From: an uncultured bacterium
Lineage (GTDB): Bacteria > Bacillota > Clostridia > Lachnospirales > Lachnospiraceae
Reading direction: 5' to 3'
Assembly (NCBI GenBank): GCA_947086625.1
Contig: CAMTZV010000025.1
Location: forward strand, 1 to 8,967
Length of the DNA stretch: 8,967 bases
Shown: positions 1-6,700 of the stretch, piece by piece
How the letters are laid out: each line of letters begins with the position of its first letter
How positions within the stretch are numbered: the stretch's first letter is position 1
Translations under genes and position numbers: made by a program
The notes under the pieces: model-generated
Seen by the model: the letters and a program-made list of their open reading frames with translations, nothing else
What the model was told of the DNA's origin: nothing
Database searches by the model: none

Positions 1-1
1 T

Positions 2-784
2 TACGAGATCGTGCGCACGCAGCACCAGATGGGCGCAACGGTTCAGTACGGCTGTAAAAATCTGCTCACGAGTGCGCAGGACGAGAAAAATTATGTGCTG
101 AACCTCGCCTTTTCGGCGGTAAAGGAGACGGGCGGTGATGTCGGAGCCTATGAGGCGCAGATGGCCAGGCTTGAGGAGGAGATCGGGTATCCCGCACTGA
201 TGGACGCCGTGGACGTAAAGGAGGTAGAGCGAAAGATCATGGGCTGTATCCGTGAGATGGATGCGGCGGTGATTTTAAACCTCGTGCACCGCAAGCGCGA
301 CGACTGGGAGAAGCAGGCGCGCCACGCCTTAAACCGGACGTTTTTAAACGGCCTGATGGGCGTGTGGCTTGGCGTGGAGGACGACTACCTGCGGGAGCTG
401 GTGCGCATGGGCTACACGGGCGATACGTCGGAGGGGGATGAGCGGGCGAAGCTGATCACCTCGATCAGTGACGGGTACGATACGCGGGCGGCGTTTCCGG
501 TGGCGGAAAAATCGGCCGTTCCGCTGCTGTTTTTAGAGCAGATCCACTATGAGGGCCTAAACGCGCCGGACGGCAGCCGCCTGATGCTGCGCCGGGTGCT
601 GGCGGAGCACATTATACAGACGATGATCGGGCGCAATGTCATGCTCAAAAACGGCTCCGTGGCAAAGGTGCTCTTTTCGCTGCACAACGATATCGGCCGT
701 CCGATCATAGGGGTGGGGCAGGTGGCAAAGCAGCTGGAGCATCCGTGGGATATCATGGGAATCGTAATAGAGGAGGCAGTATGA
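2..784 (+). CDS. Degenerate HD-GYP-like domain protein, 5' end outside window
   Basis: The frame is open to the window edge, so the true start lies upstream and 260 residues are visible. The GTG at 11 is only an internal valine candidate. I recognise no exact family. The middle and end follow the outline of HD-GYP cyclic-di-GMP phosphodiesterase domains. A helix begins H108-A-L-N and continues into GVWLG, where HD-GYP proteins have 'HSINVAxLSxLIGKWLG'. A later segment ISDGYDTR (about 155-162) matches the 'IADxYDAL' motif. The C-terminus (about 211-238, V-M-L-K-N-G then GRPIIGV) matches the closing strands seen in many clostridial HD-GYP proteins. The metal-binding 'LLHDIGK' is replaced by GYTGDTSEG, and the roughly 70-residue stretch with HHExxxGxGYP is absent. 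Phosphodiesterase activity is therefore unlikely; a sensor, scaffold or regulatory role is inference. The stop overlaps the murE start (ATGA), implying translational coupling. No membrane segment is visible. Confidence 0.55.
   Translation, partial: YEIVRTQHQMGATVQYGCKNLLTSAQDEKNYVLNLAFSAVKETGGDVGAYEAQMARLEEEIGYPALMDAVDVKEVERKIMGCIREMDAAVILNLVHRKRDDWEKQARHALNRTFLNGLMGVWLGVEDDYLRELVRMGYTGDTSEGDERAKLITSISDGYDTRAAFPVAEKSAVPLLFLEQIHYEGLNAPDGSRLMLRRVLAEHIIQTMIGRNVMLKNGSVAKVLFSLHNDIGRPIIGVGQVAKQLEHPWDIMGIVIEEAV
771..776 (+). promoter_or_regulatory. Ribosome binding site deciding the murE start
   Basis: A perfect AGGAGG lies 4 nt before the ATG at 781. The frame also has an earlier ATG at 745, but that codon lacks a comparable site and would add 12 residues that do not look like a MurE N-terminus. 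The site lies inside the last codons of the upstream gene, as expected for coupled translation. Confidence 0.8.
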
Positions 785-2256
785 TTTTAAAAGAGCTATT
801 GAAGCGTATGGAATATACGTGCGTGCAGGGCAGCGACGAAATTGAGGCAGCGCACCTCGTCTTCGATTCGCGAAAGGTCGGCGCGGGCGACGTGTTTGTG
901 TGCATAAAAGGCGCGAAGGTCGACGGGCACGGCTTCGTCGATCAGGTATGTGCGGCCGGCGCGGCGGCGCTCATCGTGCAGGAGGAGGTATGCGCGCCGG
1001 ATGGCGTGACCCTGATCCGGGTGGCGGACACGCGTTATGCACTTGCAGAATTGTCGGCGGCATACTTCGGGCATCCGGCTGAAAAGTTAAAGACGATCGG
1101 CATCACCGGGACAAAGGGCAAGACGACGACGACCTACATGATAAAGTCCATCCTTGAGCATGCGGGCTATCGCGTCGGCCTGATCGGCACGATCGAGACG
1201 ATCATCGGGGACATTCACGAGCCTGCGGTCAACACGACGCCGGAGTCGTATCAGATACAGGAGAGCTTTCGGCGCATGGCGGATGCCGGAATGGATGCGG
1301 TCGTCATGGAGGTGTCTTCACAGGGGCTTATGATGCACCGGGTGGCGGGCTTTACGTTTGATATCGGCATCTTTACGAACCTCGAGCCGGATCACATCGG
1401 GCCGAACGAGCACGCCTCCTTCGAGGAATACCTCGCGTGCAAGGCGAAGCTGTTTCGCCAGTGCAGGCTTGGGATCGTAAACGCGGACGATGCGCACACA
1501 CAGGAGCTTCTTAAGGGGCACACGTGTGCGCTTGAGACGTACGGATTTCGCGCGGAGGCGGATCTGCGCGCGCAGGATGTACAGCTCATAGCGGGTGCGG
1601 GCTTCCTCGGCGTGCGCTATGCGGTGCGCGGGCTCATGGAGGACGAGGTCGAGATCCACGTGCCGGGGCGCTTTTCCGTGTACAATTCGCTGACCGCGAT
1701 CGCCGTCTGCCACCATTTCGGCGTAGACGTTTCGGATATGAAGGCGGCACTGAAGGAGGCAAAGGTGAAGGGGCGCATCGAGCTCGTAAAGGTGTCCGAC
1801 GATTTCACGCTTATGATCGATTACGCCCACAATGCGATGAGCTTAAAGAGCCTTCTTCTGACGTTGAAGGAGTATGAGCCGGGGCGGCTCGTCTGCCTGT
1901 TCGGCTGCGGCGGCAACCGCGCGAGAGCGCGGCGCTTTGAGATGGGGGAGGTGAGCGGCACGCTTGCGGATCTGACGATCATCACCTCCGACAACCCGCG
2001 GGACGAAGAACCGCAGGCGATCATCGACGACATCAAAACCGGAATCGCGAAGACGGACGGCGCATATGTGGAGATCGCGGACCGAAAGGAGGCGATCCGT
2101 TATGCGATCGCAAACGCAAAGCCCGGCGACGTGATCGTGCTGGCGGGCAAGGGCCACGAGGACTATCAGGAGATCAGGGGCAAAAAGCACCATATGGATG
2201 AGCGCGAGCTGATCGCGGAGGTGGCGGAGGAGTTAAGGGCGACACATGTACGCTGA
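781..2256 (+). CDS. murE: UDP-MurNAc-tripeptide synthetase, meso-DAP type (MurE), divergent form
   Basis: Cytoplasmic Mur ligase that uses ATP to add the third residue, here meso-diaminopimelate, to UDP-MurNAc-L-Ala-D-Glu in peptidoglycan precursor synthesis. It has 491 residues, a normal length. Three Mur domains are visible: an N-terminal UDP-binding domain (about 1-105), a central ATPase with P-loop GITGTKGKTTT (107-117), and a C-terminal domain. K221 in the YLACKAKLF segment fits the carbamylated lysine. DAP-recognition elements are present: R380, DNPR 404-407 and GKGHE 456-460. Several usual motifs differ: EVSSQGL for EVSSH(A/G)L, DHIGPNEH for DHLDFHGT, IDYAHNAMS for VDYAHTPD, and GGNRARAR for GGDRDxxK. 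Substrate residues are retained, so I read it as a functional DAP ligase of a divergent clade, possibly a paralogue. It overlaps the upstream gene by 4 nt and priA by 11 nt. Confidence 0.93.
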   Translation: MILKELLKRMEYTCVQGSDEIEAAHLVFDSRKVGAGDVFVCIKGAKVDGHGFVDQVCAAGAAALIVQEEVCAPDGVTLIRVADTRYALAELSAAYFGHPAEKLKTIGITGTKGKTTTTYMIKSILEHAGYRVGLIGTIETIIGDIHEPAVNTTPESYQIQESFRRMADAGMDAVVMEVSSQGLMMHRVAGFTFDIGIFTNLEPDHIGPNEHASFEEYLACKAKLFRQCRLGIVNADDAHTQELLKGHTCALETYGFRAEADLRAQDVQLIAGAGFLGVRYAVRGLMEDEVEIHVPGRFSVYNSLTAIAVCHHFGVDVSDMKAALKEAKVKGRIELVKVSDDFTLMIDYAHNAMSLKSLLLTLKEYEPGRLVCLFGCGGNRARARRFEMGEVSGTLADLTIITSDNPRDEEPQAIIDDIKTGIAKTDGAYVEIADRKEAIRYAIANAKPGDVIVLAGKGHEDYQEIRGKKHHMDERELIAEVAEELRATHVR

Positions 2257-4465
2257 TATCATCATTGATATATCTCACGAAAAACTGGACAGGGTGTTTC
2301 AGTACCGGGTACCGGAGGAGCTTTCGGGCTCTCTGACGGCGGGAATGCAGGTGCAGGTGCCGTTTGGGAACGCAAACGTGCCGCGCACCGGCTATGTGGT
2401 CGATCTCACGGACGAGACGGATTACGATCCGGCAAAGATCAAGGAGCTTTCGGGCATCGTGGATTCGTCCGTGGCGATCGAGTCGCAGCTCATCGCGCTG
2501 GCGGCGTGGATGCGCCGCAATTACGGCGGGACGATGAATCAGGCGTTAAAGACGGTGCTTCCGGTAAAAAAGAAGCGGCGCGTGAAACAGAAGCGGACGG
2601 TGGAGCTTGCTGTCAGTGCCGTGGAGGCGAAAAATCTGCTGGAGGAGTACAAAAGGCTGCATCACACGGCGCGGGCGCGCCTTCTCCTGGCACTGCTTTT
2701 GCACGGCTCGGCGGATGATGCGCTCGTGCGGGAAAAGCTGAACATCACAGCGAGCGTGCTGCGGGCCATGGAGGAGCAGGGCGTGATCCGCATCCGGGCA
2801 CAGGAGTGCTACCGCAATCCGGTCGGGCCGCTGGCAAAAGAAGGCTACGATATCGTGTTAAACGAAGAGCAGCAGGCGATCGTGGATGCGATCGATCAGG
2901 ATTTTCAGGCGGGGGCTTATCAGACCTATCTTCTGCAGGGCGTGACCGGCAGCGGGAAGACCGAGGTTTACATGGAGCTGATCGCGCGGGCGGCGCGGGC
3001 GGGCCGGGCATCCATCGTGCTCATCCCGGAGATCGCCCTCACGTTCCAGACGGTCATGCGCTTTTACAGCCGCTTCGGCGAGCGCGTGAGCATCCTGCAC
3101 TCGCGGCTTTCGCAGGGGGAGCGCTACGATCAGTTTCTGCGGGCAAAAAACGGGGAGCTGGACGTGATGATCGGGCCGCGCTCGGCGCTGTTTACGCCCT
3201 TTGAGCGGCTCGGCTACATTATCATCGACGAGGAGCACGAGGGCAGCTACAAGTCCGAGACGGTGCCGCGCTACCACGCCAGAGAGACCGCGATGGAGCG
3301 CGCGCGGATGGCGGGCGCGAGCGTCGTTTTGGGCTCTGCGACGCCCTCGCTCGAGAGCAGCTACCGCGCCGCGAGAGGAACGGTGCGGCGTTTTTATCTG
3401 ACAAAGCGTGCGCGCTCGGGCCGGCTTGCGCAGTGCTACGTGGAGGATCTGCGCGCGGAGCTGCGGTGCGGGAATCGCTCGATTCTAAGCCGCAGGCTGC
3501 AGGGGCTGATGGAGGAGCGGCTTTCGCGCGGGGAGCAGATCATGCTCTTTTTAAACCGCCGGGGGATGGCGGGCTTTGTCTCGTGCAGGGAGTGCGGGGA
3601 GGTGCTCAAATGCCCGCACTGCGACGTGTCGCTCTCCCTGCATGGGGACGGGACGCTCAAGTGCCATTACTGCGGCTACGAGACGCCGCAGGCAAAGGTG
3701 TGCCCTGCGTGCGGCTCGAAGTACATCGGCGGCTTCCGCGCGGGGACGCAGAAGATCGAGGAGCTTGTGAAAAAGCGGTTTCCGCAGGCGCGGGTGCTTC
3801 GGATGGATTACGACACGACGCGCACAAAGAACGGCTATGAACAGATTCTGTCCGCGTTTGCAAACGGGCAGGCGGATATTTTGGTCGGCACGCAGATGAT
3901 CGTCAAGGGGCATGATTTTGCGCGGGTGACGCTGGTTGGCATCCTGGCGGCGGATCTCTCGCTTGGCGTGAGCGATTACCGGGCGGCGGAGCGGACGTTC
4001 CAGCTGCTCACACAGGCAGCGGGGCGCGCCGGGCGGGGAGAGGCCCCCGGCGAGGTCGTCATCCAGACGTACCAGCCGGACCATTATGCCATACAGGCCG
4101 CAAAAGAGCAGGATTATGAGGGATTTTATGAACAGGAGCTTGCGTATCGCAGGCTGATGTGTTATCCTCCCGTATGGAACCTGTTGCTGATCGCGGTGTC
4201 GTCGCCGCAGGAGGCGCAGGCTGATGCGTGTAGCGAGGCGCTCGGCACGCGCCTTAAGGAGCGGCATCCGGGGCTTTCGGTTATCGGGCCGGCGGAGGCG
4301 GCGATCGCGCGGGTCAACGACATTTACCGGCGGGCGCTCTACGTCAAGTGTCCCGATTACGGGCCGCTGGTGCGCGCCAGAGAAGATCTTGAATGTCTGC
4401 TGAAGGAGCAGGCGTGGCAGAGGATAAACGTACAATTTGATTTTAACCCGATGAACGGGTTTTGA
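2246..4465 (+). CDS. priA: Primosomal protein N', replication restart helicase PriA
   Basis: A 3'-to-5' superfamily 2 DNA helicase that recognises stalled or collapsed forks and reloads the replicative helicase. It has 739 residues, a full length. The N-terminal DNA-binding domain opens with MYADIIIDIS, the usual clostridial PriA start, and carries a basic patch at about 108-117 (KKKRRVKQKR). A winged-helix-like stretch follows at about 140-190. The helicase core shows Walker A GVTGSGKT (232-239), DEEH (328-331), GSATPSLES (363-371), LNRRGM (436-441), GTQMIVKGHDF (548-558) and QAAGRAGRG (590-598). The eight zinc-binding cysteines form four CxxC pairs: 447/450, 456/459, 473/476 and 486/489. 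The start overlaps murE by 11 nt, with AAGGG 6 nt upstream. The C-terminal YPP (640-642) is typical. Nothing looks broken. Confidence 0.97.
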   Translation: MYADIIIDISHEKLDRVFQYRVPEELSGSLTAGMQVQVPFGNANVPRTGYVVDLTDETDYDPAKIKELSGIVDSSVAIESQLIALAAWMRRNYGGTMNQALKTVLPVKKKRRVKQKRTVELAVSAVEAKNLLEEYKRLHHTARARLLLALLLHGSADDALVREKLNITASVLRAMEEQGVIRIRAQECYRNPVGPLAKEGYDIVLNEEQQAIVDAIDQDFQAGAYQTYLLQGVTGSGKTEVYMELIARAARAGRASIVLIPEIALTFQTVMRFYSRFGERVSILHSRLSQGERYDQFLRAKNGELDVMIGPRSALFTPFERLGYIIIDEEHEGSYKSETVPRYHARETAMERARMAGASVVLGSATPSLESSYRAARGTVRRFYLTKRARSGRLAQCYVEDLRAELRCGNRSILSRRLQGLMEERLSRGEQIMLFLNRRGMAGFVSCRECGEVLKCPHCDVSLSLHGDGTLKCHYCGYETPQAKVCPACGSKYIGGFRAGTQKIEELVKKRFPQARVLRMDYDTTRTKNGYEQILSAFANGQADILVGTQMIVKGHDFARVTLVGILAADLSLGVSDYRAAERTFQLLTQAAGRAGRGEAPGEVVIQTYQPDHYAIQAAKEQDYEGFYEQELAYRRLMCYPPVWNLLLIAVSSPQEAQADACSEALGTRLKERHPGLSVIGPAEAAIARVNDIYRRALYVKCPDYGPLVRAREDLECLLKEQAWQRINVQFDFNPMNGF

Positions 4466-4469
4466 CAGC

Positions 4470-4476
4470 AGGAGGT
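4470..4476 (+). promoter_or_regulatory. Ribosome binding site of def
   Basis: AGGAGGT lies 10 nt before the ATG at 4487, a slightly long spacing. It occupies most of the 21-nt gap after the priA stop, leaving no room for a separate promoter in the gap itself. Confidence 0.75.
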
Positions 4477-4486
4477 AGATTCAGAA

Positions 4487-4957
4487 ATGGCATTACGTCA
4501 AATCCGCATCCACGGGGATGCAATACTTGGAAAAAAGTGCAGGGAGATCCGGGAGATGACGCCCCGCATCAAGGAGCTGATCGGCGACATGCTCGATACG
4601 ATGTACGAGGCGGGCGGCGTAGGGCTTGCGGGGCCGCAGGTCGGCGTGCTCAAGCGCGTCTGCGTCATCGACATCGGGGACGGGCCGATCGTGATGGTAA
4701 ATCCGTCCCTCGTCTCCTCGGACGGGGAGCAGACCGGGGATGAGGGATGCTTAAGCCTGCCGGGGAAGGCGGGGCAGGTGACGCGCCCGAACCATGTGAT
4801 CGTGCACGCGATGGACGAGAACATGCAGGAGCAGACGCTCGAGGGGACGGAGCTTTTAGCGCGGGCGATGTGCCACGAGATCGAGCATCTGGACGGACAC
4901 ATGTACACCGAAAAGCTGGAAGGGCCGCTCCACGACGTGAGGGAAGAGGACGAATAG
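4487..4957 (+). CDS. def: Peptide deformylase
   Basis: Metallohydrolase that removes the formyl group from the N-terminal methionine of nascent proteins at the ribosome exit. It has 156 residues, matching the short bacterial forms. All three signature motifs are present. Motif 1 is GVGLAGPQ (44-51), where the usual sequence is GxGLAAxQ, so residue 49 is Gly instead of Ala. Motif 2 is EGCLS with metal ligand C88. Motif 3 is HEIEH (130-134), with metal ligands H130 and H134 and catalytic E131, followed by LDG. The tail is acidic (REEDE). It sits 24 nt before fmt, its partner in the formylation cycle; adjacency of def and fmt is very common in bacteria. An overlapping frame at 4462-4743 is a shadow. 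Confidence 0.97.
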   Translation: MALRQIRIHGDAILGKKCREIREMTPRIKELIGDMLDTMYEAGGVGLAGPQVGVLKRVCVIDIGDGPIVMVNPSLVSSDGEQTGDEGCLSLPGKAGQVTRPNHVIVHAMDENMQEQTLEGTELLARAMCHEIEHLDGHMYTEKLEGPLHDVREEDE

Positions 4958-4981
4958 CACCCGGAAAAAAGAGGTGGATTT

Positions 4982-5908
4982 ATGCGGATTATTTTTATGG
5001 GGACGCCCGATTTCGCGGTGGGGACGCTGGAGGCGCTCATCGCGGCGGGGCACGAGATCGCGCTTGCGGTGACGCAGCCGGACAAACCGCAGGGGAGAAA
5101 GCAGACGCTTGTCGCGCCGCCCGTGAAGACGGCGGCGCTTTCGCACGGCATCCCGGTCTTTCAGCCGAAGCGCGTGCGGGAGCCGTCGGCACTCGCGGAA
5201 CTGAAAAAATATGAGCCGGAGTTAATCGTTGTGGCTGCCTTCGGGCAGATTTTGCCAAAGGAGCTTTTGGAGCTGCCGCCCTTTGGCTGCATCAACGTGC
5301 ACGCGTCCCTGCTTCCGAAATACCGCGGGGCGGCGCCGATCCAGTGGGCGATTTTAAACGGAGACGCCGTGACGGGCGTCACGATCATGCGCATGGACGA
5401 GGGGCTTGACACCGGGGATATGATCGCAAAGAAAGAGGTCGTGATCGATCCGGACGAGACCGGCGGGACGCTCTTTGACAAGCTCGCACAGGCGGGCGCG
5501 GCGCTCTGCGTGCAGACGATCCCGGCGATCGCGGACGGGGCGGCCCGTTATACGCCGCAGGACGAGGCGGCTGCCACAAAGGTCGGGCAGATCTCCAAAA
5601 AGGACGGTCTCATCGATTTTACGCGCTCCGCGCGGCAGATTGCGTGTCAGGTGCGGGGTTTAAATCCGTGGCCGAGTGCGTATACTTATCTCGACGGGAA
5701 GACGCTCAAGCTCTGGAGGGCGGACGTGCGCGCGGGCGGCGAAGGAGCGCCCGGCACGGTCGCTTTTCTGGAAAAGGACTGCTTCGGCGTGCAGACGGGC
5801 GACGGGATACTCGTGTGCCGGGAGGTGCAGCTCGAGGGGAAAAAGCGCATGGACGCGGGTGCGTTTCTGCGCGGGAACCCGCTGAAGACGGGCGCGCGGC
5901 TCGGGTGA
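4982..5908 (+). CDS. fmt: Methionyl-tRNA formyltransferase
   Basis: Transfers a formyl group from 10-formyl-tetrahydrofolate to Met on the initiator tRNA, making fMet-tRNA for translation initiation in the cytoplasm. It has 308 residues, the usual length. The N-terminal Rossmann domain begins IIFMGTPDFAV (3-13). The folate and catalytic region shows INVHASLLPKYRGAAPI (104-120), with N105 and H107 as catalytic candidates, and MDEGLDTGD (138-146), with D143 as the expected catalytic aspartate. The C-terminal tRNA-binding domain starts near 205 (ISKKDGLIDF) and includes VRGLNPWPSAYT (224-235). GAGGTG at 4971-4976 gives a good ribosome binding site 5 nt from the ATG. A hairpin follows the stop. 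Confidence 0.97.
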   Translation: MRIIFMGTPDFAVGTLEALIAAGHEIALAVTQPDKPQGRKQTLVAPPVKTAALSHGIPVFQPKRVREPSALAELKKYEPELIVVAAFGQILPKELLELPPFGCINVHASLLPKYRGAAPIQWAILNGDAVTGVTIMRMDEGLDTGDMIAKKEVVIDPDETGGTLFDKLAQAGAALCVQTIPAIADGAARYTPQDEAAATKVGQISKKDGLIDFTRSARQIACQVRGLNPWPSAYTYLDGKTLKLWRADVRAGGEGAPGTVAFLEKDCFGVQTGDGILVCREVQLEGKKRMDAGAFLRGNPLKTGARLG

Positions 5909-5934
5909 TGCGGGCAGCGCACGGGGCGCGCGGC

Positions 5935-5960
5935 GAGTAGGGAGAAAATCTTCCCTACTC
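5935..5960 (+). other. Intergenic 9-bp inverted repeat, RNA hairpin candidate
   Basis: GAGTAGGGA at 5935-5943 is the exact reverse complement of TCCCTACTC at 5952-5960, with an 8-nt A-rich loop between. It lies in the 81-nt gap between fmt and the metallopeptidase gene, about 16 nt before the latter's ribosome binding site. The following sequence (GATTAAGAGATTT) has no T-run, so this is not a standard intrinsic terminator. It could stabilise or punctuate the transcript, act as a weak attenuator, or influence initiation at the next gene. The structure is seen directly; any function is inference. The gap shows no convincing promoter. Confidence 0.6.
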
Positions 5961-5975
5961 GATTAAGAGATTTAA

Positions 5976-5982
5976 GAAAGGA
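5976..5982 (+). promoter_or_regulatory. Ribosome binding site deciding the peptidase start
   Basis: GAAAGGA lies 7 nt before the ATG at 5990. A second in-frame ATG at 5984 is only 1 nt from the end of this site, too close for normal initiation, so 5990 is the preferred start. Confidence 0.65.
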
Positions 5983-5989
5983 AATGATT

Positions 5990-6700
5990 ATGCCTTACGG
6001 ATTTGGATTTTATTGGGACCCGACGTATTTTCTTGTCGTGATCGGAGCGGTGATCTGCATGATCGCCTCCGCGCGCGTAAAGTCGACCTACGCAAGGTAC
6101 GCCCGCTTTGAGAGTATGAGCGGCATGACCGGCGCGCAGGCGGCGGCGCAGATTCTGCGCGAGGCGGGGATCTATGATGTGGAGATCCGGCATGTGCGGG
6201 GCCATCTGAGCGACCATTACGACCCGAGAAACAAGACGTTAAACCTCTCGGACGACGTGTACGCGTCCCGCTCGGTGGCAGCGATCGGCGTGGCGGCGCA
6301 CGAGTGCGGGCACGCGATCCAGCACGATGTGGGGTATGTGCCGTTACACCTGCGAAGCGCCATCGTCCCGGTGGCAAACATCGGCTCGACGCTGGCCTGG
6401 CCGCTCATTCTGATCGGGCTTCTGTTTTCGAGCCGGACGGGAGGATTTTTGATCCAGCTTGGGATCATGGCGTTTTCACTGGCGGTGCTCTTCCAGCTTG
6501 TGACGCTTCCGGTGGAGTTTAACGCTTCCGGGCGGGCGCTCGTGATGCTCGAGGACATGCGCATCTTAAACGAGAACGAGCTTCCGAAAACGCGAAAGGT
6601 GCTGCGGGCGGCGGCGCTGACTTATGTGGCGAGCGCGGCGGCCGCGATTTTGCAGCTCCTTCGCCTCGTCATCCTCTTCGGAGGGCGCGACCGTGACTGA
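5990..6700 (+). CDS. yugP: YugP-type membrane-embedded neutral zinc metallopeptidase
   Basis: Predicted integral membrane zinc protease of the YugP family (Zn_peptidase_2), of largely unknown physiological substrate. It has 236 residues from the ATG at 5990, the normal size for the family. An N-terminal YWDPTYF precedes a first hydrophobic segment (about 13-29). The metal site is HECGH (104-108), in the context AAHECGHAIQH. Further hydrophobic segments are at about 126-147, 153-173 and 206-230. The conserved PVEFNASGRAL stretch (174-184) supplies E176, a candidate third zinc ligand. The protein ends in a charged GGRDRD. Its stop overlaps the rsmB start by 8 nt. The fmt-peptidase-rsmB order recurs in clostridia, which suggests conserved co-expression, though no biochemical link to formylation or rRNA methylation is known to me. 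Confidence 0.93.
   Translation: MPYGFGFYWDPTYFLVVIGAVICMIASARVKSTYARYARFESMSGMTGAQAAAQILREAGIYDVEIRHVRGHLSDHYDPRNKTLNLSDDVYASRSVAAIGVAAHECGHAIQHDVGYVPLHLRSAIVPVANIGSTLAWPLILIGLLFSSRTGGFLIQLGIMAFSLAVLFQLVTLPVEFNASGRALVMLEDMRILNENELPKTRKVLRAAALTYVASAAAAILQLLRLVILFGGRDRD
6680..6685 (+). promoter_or_regulatory. Ribosome binding site deciding the rsmB GTG start
   Basis: GGAGGG lies 7 nt before GTG 6693, inside the end of the peptidase gene. The alternative GTG at 6810 has GGAGG only 1 nt upstream, too close to work. The site therefore supports the longer protein that includes the repeated N-terminal tail. Confidence 0.7.

Noticed and set aside
745..780. Upstream ATG extending MurE by 12 residues
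   Set aside because: The ATG at 781 has a perfect AGGAGG 4 nt upstream and gives the standard MurE N-terminus.
1318..1830. Minus-strand open frame of 170 codons opposite murE
   Set aside because: It is an antisense shadow of a confident gene, with no family resemblance and no ribosome binding logic.
3551..4435. Long open frame on the minus strand (294 codons) opposite priA
   Set aside because: It lies wholly opposite a clear PriA, has Arg/Pro/Leu-rich composition typical of GC-rich antisense shadows, and shows no recognisable motif.
4445..4461. Short inverted repeat AACCCG/CGGGTT at the end of priA as a terminator
   Set aside because: It has only 6 bp with a very short T-run, lies within the priA coding sequence, and is followed at once by a closely spaced gene with a strong ribosome binding site. 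Coding sequence alone explains it.
4498..5151. Minus-strand open frame of 217 codons spanning def and fmt
   Set aside because: It is Ser/Pro/Cys-rich, covers two confident genes on the other strand, and shows no domain signature.
6624..6692. Longer RsmB frame starting at 6624 inside the peptidase gene
   Set aside because: The added residues come from the coding sequence of the peptidase in another frame; GTG 6693 has a well-spaced GGAGGG.
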